Source: JBFXEO01 sp050180015
Lineage (GTDB): Bacteria > Bacteroidota > Bacteroidia > Bacteroidales > Tenuifilaceae
Reading direction: 5' to 3'
Assembly: GCA_050180015.1 (NCBI GenBank)
Contig: JBFXEO010000022.1
Coordinates: 1-21,221, forward strand
Length of the DNA stretch: 21,221 bases
Part shown: positions 1 to 5,378 of the stretch, piece by piece
Layout of the letters: every line of letters begins with the position of its first letter
Position numbering within the stretch: position 1 is the stretch's first letter
Position numbers and translations under genes: made by a program
Notes under the pieces: model-generated
Database searches by the model: none
Told to the model about the DNA's origin: nothing
The model's input: the letters and a program-made list of their open reading frames with translations, nothing else

Positions 1-117
1 CTGATTCGATCCGGCAAAGTTCGATGCCAATCCGCCTCCTTTAGGATTCTGCACCAATACAATAAGTATTAGCAGTATGCAGACAATTAGTATTAATACT
101 GAAAATAAGGTGTACAT
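1..117 (-). CDS. secG: SecG, preprotein translocase subunit (5' part, runs off the window)
   Basis: The 39 codons present start at an ATG at 117-115 and encode a hydrophobic helix followed by the residues LVQNPKGGGLASNFAGSNQ. That is the typical end of the first SecG membrane segment plus the conserved cytoplasmic QNPKGGGL loop. SecG is the small accessory subunit of the SecYEG inner-membrane protein-conducting channel. The rest of the gene, including the second membrane segment, lies outside the window. It is the last visible gene of a minus-strand operon. Its start is only 10 nt after the ancestral end of the upstream TPR-like frame, which suggests the two were translationally coupled. Identification is firm for a fragment this short because the loop motif is characteristic. 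Confidence 0.88.
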   Translation of the reverse strand, partial: MYTLFSVLILIVCILLILIVLVQNPKGGGLASNFAGSNQ

Positions 118-127
118 CTTTCAAAAT

Positions 128-202
128 TTAGTGTTTACTATTTATGTGCTCTTTTATTTTTTGAATTTGATCGGCAAAGTAACTACTTTTTTCTGGATAT
201 TT
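128..202 (-). pseudogene. Cut-off 3' end of the TPR-like gene, beyond an in-frame TAG
   Basis: Reading on in the same frame past the TAG at 205-203 gives 24 sense codons, beginning KYPEKSSYFADQIQKIK, then TAA at 130-128. This is the kind of sequence expected at the C-terminus of this Bacteroidota protein, where the family typically has a leucine between KLY and KYPEKS. The segment is therefore real coding sequence separated from its gene by one nonsense codon; a single T-to-A change from TTG would produce it. It ends 10 nt before the secG start, which fits an intact operon. Possible causes are a recent truncation, a sequencing or assembly error, or stop-codon readthrough. Nothing here decides between them. 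Confidence 0.75.
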
Positions 203-868
203 CTAATATAATTTTTCGTAAACGCCCAAAGCTTTTTCTAAATATCCTTGCGTCAGGTAAATTTGGGCCAGCGGTTCGCTTGCCAGTTCCTCGGGTTGGG
301 CTATTGAGCTAAGTGAAATATCCTTGTTTTCAATTACTTCGTCCTTACCGGGAGGTGTTGCCCTTTCAATTTTAGGGTTGCTGTTAAGAAATTTGTCGAT
401 GAGGTTTGTATTTCCATGCCTATCGTTTTTAGTTTCGGGGACATCCTCATCGCTGTCAATTAACTCCAGAATATCGGTATCGGTTGTGTTTAAATCTGCA
501 GCCGGATTTATTGTAACTGCATTTGCTGCATTGCTTTCTAATACTATAATGTCATCGGCATTTTGAGATAAACTTTGTTCAACTTGAGTGGCGATCACCG
601 AATTCTCAGGCTTTGCATCGGCAGCAGCGGCTAATTTTGATGGGTTTAACTTTTTGAAAAGGTTTTGCCTGTCGGCTATCAGCCCCGATTGAGCCTTAAC
701 TTCTGAATTGAAATTACCGTTCCCCAGCAGCTTCAGGCTTTGAAGGTAGAGAACCCTTGCTTCCTGAAAATAGGGATAGCGGTTTATCAGGTCTTTCAGC
801 TGATTGAGCGTTTCGTCAGAAAGGTTTTCAGCCGATTCCAGTAGTTTGTAAAAGGTTTTCTTTTCCAT
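203..868 (-). CDS. TPR-like protein between lptE and secG, truncated by a TAG stop
   Basis: This 221-residue protein has an N-terminal helical region (about 1-75, with a NRYPYFQEARVLYLQSLKLL segment), a low-complexity acidic and Ser/Asn-rich linker (about 75-180), and a C-terminal TPR-like helix pair starting near residue 193 (LASEPLAQIYLTQGYLEKAL). It has no signal peptide, so it is probably cytoplasmic. It starts 5 nt after the lptE stop and belongs to the sigma-54 activator / lptE / secG operon. Proteins of this kind are seen at this position in many Bacteroidota genomes, but I know of no established function. The frame stops at TAG 205-203 in the middle of the TPR helix, and the missing end is encoded just beyond (see 128-202). 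Without it the second TPR helix would be incomplete. The truncation is directly visible; its biological meaning is not. Confidence 0.8.
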   Translation of the reverse strand: MEKKTFYKLLESAENLSDETLNQLKDLINRYPYFQEARVLYLQSLKLLGNGNFNSEVKAQSGLIADRQNLFKKLNPSKLAAAADAKPENSVIATQVEQSLSQNADDIIVLESNAANAVTINPAADLNTTDTDILELIDSDEDVPETKNDRHGNTNLIDKFLNSNPKIERATPPGKDEVIENKDISLSSIAQPEELASEPLAQIYLTQGYLEKALGVYEKLY

Positions 869-873
869 GCTTT

Positions 874-1392
874 TTACCAGTTTGCTGCCGCAGCGTTGAA
901 AATATCATCAACCAATTTTTCAACAATGGAGTTTACCAGCGTATTTTCAATTGTAGTGAAATTTTCGTTACTTCCAAAATTTTCATACTGCGTGAATGAT
1001 TTATCGAAACTCATTTTGGGATCAGTGGCATTCACAAATTTAACTTTTATGGTGATTGTCAGCCGGTTTTGAGCGGCAATTTCATTCCCCTGGATAGCGA
1101 TTGGCGCTATCCTGTACTGCGTAATTTGTCCCGAAAAGGCAAAATCGCCGAACTCGTTAACTACCCCCAGCCGTGTTTGGGAGATAAATCTATCCTTTAG
1201 CTGCTCTGTAAGGTAGCTGCTTAGCGATGGGTTTACAATGCTGGCTAAATTCTGGAATAGCTGGACGCTTACAGTTTTTGCCTCGGGAGGAATTGATGCC
1301 CCGGTAAACGAATAGTTTATTTTACAGCCCTGAAAGGCCGGTGCCATTAAAAGCAGGGAGAAAAATATTGATTTAAGTGTTTTTGTTCTCAT
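874..1392 (-). CDS. lptE: LptE, LPS-assembly lipoprotein
   Basis: I chose the start at 1392, which gives 172 residues beginning MRTKTLKSIF, because it puts a lipoprotein signal peptide at the N-terminus with a likely lipidated Cys at 23 (APAFQGC). A longer open frame upstream would overlap the preceding gene and bury this signal. The mature part (KINYSFTGASIPPEAKTVSVQLFQN onward) resembles the Bacteroidota LptE family, which partners with the LptD barrel to place lipopolysaccharide in the outer leaflet of the outer membrane. No acidic run follows the Cys, which fits a periplasm-facing lipoprotein. The start is 1 nt beyond the stop of the upstream sigma-54 activator, so the two are probably translationally coupled. 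Length and gene order match the family. Confidence 0.88.
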   Translation of the reverse strand: MRTKTLKSIFFSLLLMAPAFQGCKINYSFTGASIPPEAKTVSVQLFQNLASIVNPSLSSYLTEQLKDRFISQTRLGVVNEFGDFAFSGQITQYRIAPIAIQGNEIAAQNRLTITIKVKFVNATDPKMSFDKSFTQYENFGSNENFTTIENTLVNSIVEKLVDDIFNAAAANW

Positions 1393-1393
1393 T

Positions 1394-2635
1394 CTATTCG
1401 ATGTTAAACTCTTTAATCTTCCTGTAAAGCGTTCGTTCCGAAATACCAAGCTCAGATGCAGCGTGTTTTCTACGTCCTTTATGCTTTTCTAATGCCTTTT
1501 TTATTAGTTCAACCTCTTTCTCCTCGAGCGATAGCGATTCTTCTATAATTTCTTCGGTATCCTGGATGTTGTTGGCATTTTGCGAGAATGTTTTACTGTC
1601 GAACTGAACTGCTGGTTTTTGGGTAATTATGGTATCGTTGGCATTATACAAGTTTTTAAACAAGGGTGCGTTCTGAATTTGGGGATCAATATTGGAAACG
1701 CCATTGGTAATAAGGTCGTTGACGAGTTTTTTTAGATCGTTGACATCATTTCGCATGTCGAAGAGAATTTTATATAGTATCTCCCTTTCCGATGCAAATG
1801 TTTGTTCGTCAACTCCTCCCTTTTTCCCGTAAAGTGTGGGCAGTTTGATTGCCGAAAAGTCGGGCAGGTACCGGAGAAGCATATCTGCGTTGATTACCCG
1901 GCTTTGCTCAATTATGGAAATTTGTTCGGTGACATTTTTTAGCTGCCTGATGTTGCCGGGCCATTTGTAGGTAACCAGCAATCGGCGGGCCTCATCATCC
2001 AGCGAAATTGGGGGCATCCGGTATTTGTCGGCAAAGTCAGCGGCAAATTTTCTGAAAAGCAGGGGGATGTCCTCCTGTCGCTCTCTAAGGGGCGGCATTT
2101 GAATGGGAACAGTGTTTAGCCTGTAGTACAAATCTTCCCGGAATTTTCCTTCGCTTATAGCGTCATTTAGGTTTACATTGGTGGCAGCAACTACCCGCAC
2201 GTTGGTTTTTTGAACCTTTGAAGAACCAACTCTTATAAACTCGCCGGTTTCTAAAATTCTGAGTAAGCGAACTTGGGTTGATAGGGGGAGCTCGGCAACC
2301 TCATCAAGAAAAATGGTACCTCCGTTGGCCACCTCAAAGTATCCCTGCCTACTATCGGTTGCCCCCGTAAAGGAGCCCTTTTCGTGCCCAAAGAGTTCCG
2401 AATCGATGGTGCCTTCGGGAATAGCACCGCAGTTAACGGCAATGTAAGTGCCATGTTTACGGGCACTATACTGGTGTACAATCTGAGGAAAAACTTCTTT
2501 TCCCGTTCCGCTTTCACCGGAAATAAGCACAGAGAGATCTGTGCTTGCTACCTGGCGTGCAATATCAATGGCCCGGTTTAACCCAGCGGCATTGCCAATA
2601 ATACCAAATCGTTGCTTAATGCTCTGAAGTTCCAT
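1394..2635 (-). CDS. Sigma-54-dependent transcriptional activator (AAA+ and Fis-type HTH, no receiver domain)
   Basis: The 413 residues begin almost directly with the sigma-54 activator AAA+ domain. Walker A is GESGTGKE (40-47), the sigma-54 contact loop reads GSFTGA (87-92), Walker B is TIFLDE (107-112), the arginine-finger region is FREDLYYRLN (166-174), and the sensor II region is WPGNIRQLKN (225-234). After a linker of about 110 residues, a Fis-type helix-turn-helix ends the protein (about 372-413, KHAASELGISERTLYRKIKE). Such proteins hydrolyse ATP to open sigma-54 RNA polymerase promoter complexes. There is no N-terminal receiver, GAF or PAS domain, so its control is not of the ordinary two-component type. 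The contact loop has Ser where the usual consensus is GAFTGA. It heads the lptE and secG operon, an arrangement I recognise from other Bacteroidota. Its target promoters are not identifiable here. Confidence 0.93.
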   Translation of the reverse strand: MELQSIKQRFGIIGNAAGLNRAIDIARQVASTDLSVLISGESGTGKEVFPQIVHQYSARKHGTYIAVNCGAIPEGTIDSELFGHEKGSFTGATDSRQGYFEVANGGTIFLDEVAELPLSTQVRLLRILETGEFIRVGSSKVQKTNVRVVAATNVNLNDAISEGKFREDLYYRLNTVPIQMPPLRERQEDIPLLFRKFAADFADKYRMPPISLDDEARRLLVTYKWPGNIRQLKNVTEQISIIEQSRVINADMLLRYLPDFSAIKLPTLYGKKGGVDEQTFASEREILYKILFDMRNDVNDLKKLVNDLITNGVSNIDPQIQNAPLFKNLYNANDTIITQKPAVQFDSKTFSQNANNIQDTEEIIEESLSLEEKEVELIKKALEKHKGRRKHAASELGISERTLYRKIKEFNIE

Positions 2636-2685
2636 TCTTTACATTAATATGTCAGAATAATCAATTATTAAGAATTTACACCTGA

Positions 2686-2719
2686 CAAAATTACATTTTT
2701 AATTGTTTTTTCTATCAAA
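2686..2719 (-). promoter_or_regulatory. Candidate Bacteroidota promoter for the activator-lptE-secG operon
   Basis: Read on the minus strand, TTTG at 2719-2716 is followed after 22 nt by TAATTTTG at 2693-2686. The latter is an exact match to the Bacteroidota -7 consensus TAnnTTTG. Transcription would start near 2680, about 45 nt upstream of the ATG at 2635. The call rests on motif match and position alone. Confidence 0.5.
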
Positions 2720-2828
2720 CCAAAGCTAATTTGTCCGAAATGGGACGGCTTGAGCAGCTTTTTGGGCTAAGTTTCGTTCTGATCATTTTTTTGAGATCGT
2801 TTAGATTCCCAGGAATTGTTTAGGTTTT

Positions 2829-2990
2829 ATGCTGGAGGGTACGGAGGAAAAACCGAAAGAATTCAGCAGCCGGAGTTGGGCTGGCGAGTTCGGCGAAGCC
2901 AACTCAAAAAAGGATAGTAACAGGGGGAAATGGAACTTCCGATTTATTCCGAGATATCGGCCTTACCCCTCTAATTTCCTTCACCGGTAG
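2829..2990 (+). other. GC-richer island in the 471-bp gap, with a doubtful 53-codon open frame
   Basis: The gap 2636-3106 has AT-rich edges that look like promoters and a visibly GC-richer middle. Inside it, an ATG at 2829 opens a 53-codon frame that ends in TAG at 2988-2990. The predicted peptide (start MLEGTEEKPKEFSSRSWAGE) is basic, has no membrane segment or motif I recognise, and has no Shine-Dalgarno-like sequence upstream. The island also holds competing stem-loops (2873-2905) and a 5-bp repeat CCGAT/ATCGG around 2939-2960. It may be a degenerate repeat element or a structured untranslated region rather than a gene. Confidence 0.2.
2873..2905 (+). repeat. Two mutually exclusive stem-loops sharing one arm
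   Basis: GAGTTGGGCT at 2873-2882 can pair with AGCCAACTC at 2897-2905, with one bulged G. Alternatively GAGTTCGGC at 2887-2893 and its flank can pair with GCCAACTC at 2898-2905, closing a GAA loop with one bulged C. The two folds compete for the same right arm. No T-run follows on the plus strand, so neither is a standard intrinsic terminator. Confidence 0.4.
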
Positions 2991-3040
2991 AAAATATCAG
3001 AATTTTAACTAGCCCTTGAATAGCATCAATTTATGCGTTA

Positions 3041-3072
3041 TTGCCTTATTCGGATTATTGTTGCTAATTTTA
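3041..3072 (+). promoter_or_regulatory. Candidate kdsB promoter
   Basis: TTG at 3041-3043 is followed after 21 nt by TAATTTTA at 3065-3072, one base from the Bacteroidota -7 consensus TAnnTTTG. The predicted start would lie near 3078, leaving a leader of about 29 nt before the kdsB ATG. The spacing is good, but the last base of the -7 element does not match. Confidence 0.35.
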
Positions 3073-3106
3073 CCGGACGTTATCATGGTAAAAAGATTGA
3101 AAACTT

Positions 3107-3883
3107 ATGGACATTCTAGGGTTAATTCCGGCACGTTACGCCTCAACCCGGTTTCCGGGCAAGCCTTTGGCAATAATCGCAGGTAAACCAATGATTCAAT
3201 GGGTCTATCAGCGTGCCTCGGAGGTGTTTAAATATACCTATGTGGCAACCGACGATGAACGAATTGCCAATGCTGTTGATGGTTTTGGCGGTAAGGTAGT
3301 GCTTACATCCACTAAGCACCAAAGTGGGACCGATAGATGTGCAGAGGCATTGGAGTCAGTTCAGGCTACCGTTCATACTAAATTTGATGTTGTGGTGAAT
3401 ATACAGGGCGATGAACCTTTCATTCAGCCCCAGCAGCTGCAAAAGGTGACGGCCTGTTTCTCCGACGATACTGTTCAGATTGCCACGCTGGTTAAAATTT
3501 TTGAACAAAACGAAGATGTTTTCAACCCGAATGTTCCAAAGGTCACCGTAAATTGTAGGGGCGATGCCATTTATTTTAGCCGTTCGGTTATTCCTTTTGT
3601 TAGGGGAAAAAAGCCCGAAGAGTGGATGGACGCTCAAACTTTTTTCAAGCATATTGGTTTGTATGCGTACAGGGCAAATGTTTTGAAGGAAATTACCAGG
3701 TTACCCCAATCCAAACTGGAGCTGGCCGAGTCGTTGGAGCAGCTGAGGTGGATTGAGAATGGTTACAGAATTAAAGTGGTTGAAACCAACCAGGAGACCC
3801 TGGCTGTTGATACACCCGGAGATCTGAAACGCGTGGAGGAGTATGCCAACAGAATGCTTAAAGGTTATGGTAAGGAAAGGTGA
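3107..3883 (+). CDS. kdsB: KdsB, 3-deoxy-manno-octulosonate (Kdo) cytidylyltransferase
   Basis: This cytoplasmic enzyme activates Kdo with CTP to give CMP-Kdo, the sugar donor for the inner core of lipopolysaccharide. The 258-residue length is normal for the family. Visible signatures are the nucleotide-binding loop IPARYASTRFPGKPL (7-21), VATDD (46-50), the TSTKHQSGTDR segment (67-77) and the metal and CTP site NIQGDEPFI (98-106). The Kdo-side segment GLYAYRANVL and the closing LAESLEQLRWIENG are also present. The gene stands alone on the plus strand, divergent from the activator-lptE operon and convergent with the EEP nuclease gene. Its neighbours therefore share the LPS theme but not an operon. 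No defects are seen. Confidence 0.96.
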   Translation: MDILGLIPARYASTRFPGKPLAIIAGKPMIQWVYQRASEVFKYTYVATDDERIANAVDGFGGKVVLTSTKHQSGTDRCAEALESVQATVHTKFDVVVNIQGDEPFIQPQQLQKVTACFSDDTVQIATLVKIFEQNEDVFNPNVPKVTVNCRGDAIYFSRSVIPFVRGKKPEEWMDAQTFFKHIGLYAYRANVLKEITRLPQSKLELAESLEQLRWIENGYRIKVVETNQETLAVDTPGDLKRVEEYANRMLKGYGKER

Positions 3884-3923
3884 TTGTTTGTGGTAGAAAC
3901 TTTTACTACTCTAAAAGCGGTTA

Positions 3924-3942
3924 AAACCCTATATTCGGGTTT
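3924..3942 (+). terminator. Weak stem-loop after kdsB
   Basis: AAACCC at 3924-3929 and GGGTTT at 3937-3942 form a 6-bp stem with a 7-nt loop, 40 nt after the kdsB stop. No T-run follows, so termination is only a possibility. The remainder of the 280-bp gap between kdsB and the nuclease gene shows no gene. Confidence 0.25.
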
Positions 3943-4082
3943 CACTTGCTTGCCAATGTTAATTCGTAGAAGTTTTGCATAAAATCTAGCGTGATTTTAC
4001 CTGAAAGTCGCTGTGGTTTGCCTGAATATCAATTATTTTTCTGGATTAGTTACCCGGGGTATTGTTTTCATGCTTCGCCATA

Positions 4083-4165
4083 AACCCAGTAAAGTGTAAT
4101 AAATTAGGTATTTATACTGGAAATTTTATTCTTATTGATCATAATAAGAATATTAAAACTGGGTT
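4083..4165 (-). terminator. Nested inverted repeats at the 3' end of the nuclease gene
   Basis: TATTCTTATT at 4127-4136 pairs perfectly with AATAAGAATA at 4143-4152, a 10-bp stem with a 6-nt loop, 12 nt past the TAA stop of the minus-strand nuclease gene. Outside it, AACCCAGT at 4083-4090 pairs with ACTGGGTT at 4158-4165, the latter reaching into the stop codon. The inner stem is entirely A/T apart from one G-C pair. On the minus strand it is followed by AAAATTTCC rather than a U-run. It may slow RNA decay or act as a weak terminator for the convergent pair. Confidence 0.4.
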
Positions 4166-5213
4166 AGTCGTTCTTTTCCTTGATTAAGAACAAGTAAACG
4201 GGGAAATGGTCGGAATATCCACCCGAATATGTATTGCCAACGTATGTACGGTACGGATACCCCGCATACTGGCCGCTTTGCTGCTGTATGAAAGGTTTGT
4301 TGAAAATCTTGGATTTAAAGAAAACCCAGCTCGATTTGTCTTCGCCCATCAGCGGTTGCGAAATAATAAGGTTGTCGAATAAATTCCAGGAATCGCGGTA
4401 TGCCAACGTGCCAATTCCATCGCGGTAAAGACCGTACATGGCATTAAAAAGTTCGCCGGTTTTTAGTTTTTTTGCATCGCTTTTAGCCCCCAGCCCTTTT
4501 TCTATGCTTTCGCAGTTGGGATCATCGTTTAGGTCTCCCATGATGATTATTTTAGCGTTGGGTTCAACCCGTTGAATTGAGTCAACAATTGATTTGGTGA
4601 GTTTGGCGGCAGCCATGCGTAAGGGCATACTACGTTTTTCACCGCCTCGGCGCGATGGCCAATGGTTAACAATAACATGAATTTGCTCGCCGTCTAATAT
4701 GCCGCTTACAACCAGCTGATCACGCGTCCTAAAGGTTGAATCGTCCGGAATGCTTAAAAAAACAGAACGCGATGAGGTAACCTTAAAAAACTCGGGACGA
4801 TAAAGCAAGCCCACATCAACTCCACGCCTGTCGGGGGAATCGTAGTGCACGATGCTGTAGCCCGATGCTTTCAGCTTGGGTGTTGCAACCAAATCTTCCA
4901 GTACCGATCGGTTTTCAATTTCACTAACCCCCAGAATAACGGGTCCGCCCGGGAACATTTCCCCACCAATTTGGGAAATCACATCGGACATGTTGTCCAG
5001 CTTGTGGTAGTACTTTTCGCTGTTCCACCGGTTAACCCCATCGGGCGTAAACTCGGTATCGTTTGACCCGGGAATAGTATCGAAAAGGTTTTCGAGGTTG
5101 TAAAAACCAATGCAGCTTACCCTGTAAAGTTTTTTTTGTTGAGCATGGGAAACGCCCAGATTTATTATGAACAACGATAAAATTAATAATTTCTTTAGAA
5201 ATAATTTACACAT
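4164..5213 (-). CDS. Secreted endonuclease/exonuclease/phosphatase (EEP) fold enzyme
   Basis: The 349 residues start with a Sec signal peptide (about 1-24, ending VSHA/Q), so the enzyme is exported. The mature part has the motifs of the Mg-dependent DNase I-like superfamily in order: GFYNLENLFDT with Asn39, GVSEIEN with the metal-binding Glu98, the SPDRRGVDVGLLYRP strand, VNHWPSRRGG with catalytic His184, MGDLNDDP with Asp227 and Asn229, and YSDHFPV with Asp335 and His336. All key residues are intact, so it should be active on phosphodiesters. Family members cleave DNA, RNA or other phosphate esters, so the substrate cannot be read from motifs. It diverges, 165 bp away, from a TonB receptor and DUF5689 lipoprotein operon. 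I recall EEP genes near DUF5689 genes in other Bacteroidota. That suggests it processes the ligand those proteins handle. Confidence 0.88.
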   Translation of the reverse strand: MCKLFLKKLLILSLFIINLGVSHAQQKKLYRVSCIGFYNLENLFDTIPGSNDTEFTPDGVNRWNSEKYYHKLDNMSDVISQIGGEMFPGGPVILGVSEIENRSVLEDLVATPKLKASGYSIVHYDSPDRRGVDVGLLYRPEFFKVTSSRSVFLSIPDDSTFRTRDQLVVSGILDGEQIHVIVNHWPSRRGGEKRSMPLRMAAAKLTKSIVDSIQRVEPNAKIIIMGDLNDDPNCESIEKGLGAKSDAKKLKTGELFNAMYGLYRDGIGTLAYRDSWNLFDNLIISQPLMGEDKSSWVFFKSKIFNKPFIQQQSGQYAGYPYRTYVGNTYSGGYSDHFPVYLFLIKEKND

Positions 5214-5243
5214 AATTAAATAATATTAGGATAAACAACCGTA

Positions 5244-5251
5244 CAAATATA
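5244..5251 (-). promoter_or_regulatory. Candidate -7 element for the nuclease gene
   Basis: On the minus strand 5251-5244 reads TATATTTG, an exact TAnnTTTG match, about 30 nt upstream of the nuclease ATG at 5213. No clear TTG lies 19-22 nt further upstream. For the divergent plus-strand operon I found only an imperfect TTAATTTG at 5328-5335 with poor spacing, so I do not call that promoter. The 165-bp divergent region is otherwise very AT-rich. Confidence 0.4.
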
Positions 5252-5378
5252 ATTATATCCGTAAAAAAAGATACATAAATGATAAATTATTAGCAAAAAA
5301 GTTATTTTTTTGTATCGTAGAATTAAGTTAATTTGTGCTAAAATAATCTTTTTTCAATAATCAATTAATCAAATGTAA

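Noticed and set aside
203..205. TAG reassigned to a sense codon in this organism
   Set aside because: Several intact genes in the window end normally at TAG (the sigma-54 activator, ftsI, murE, murD), so genome-wide reassignment is not plausible; the TAG is specific to this gene.
1393..1449. Longer lptE start at 1449
   Set aside because: It would overlap the activator gene by 56 nt and put 19 residues before the lipoprotein signal; the ATG at 1392 sits 1 nt after the activator stop.
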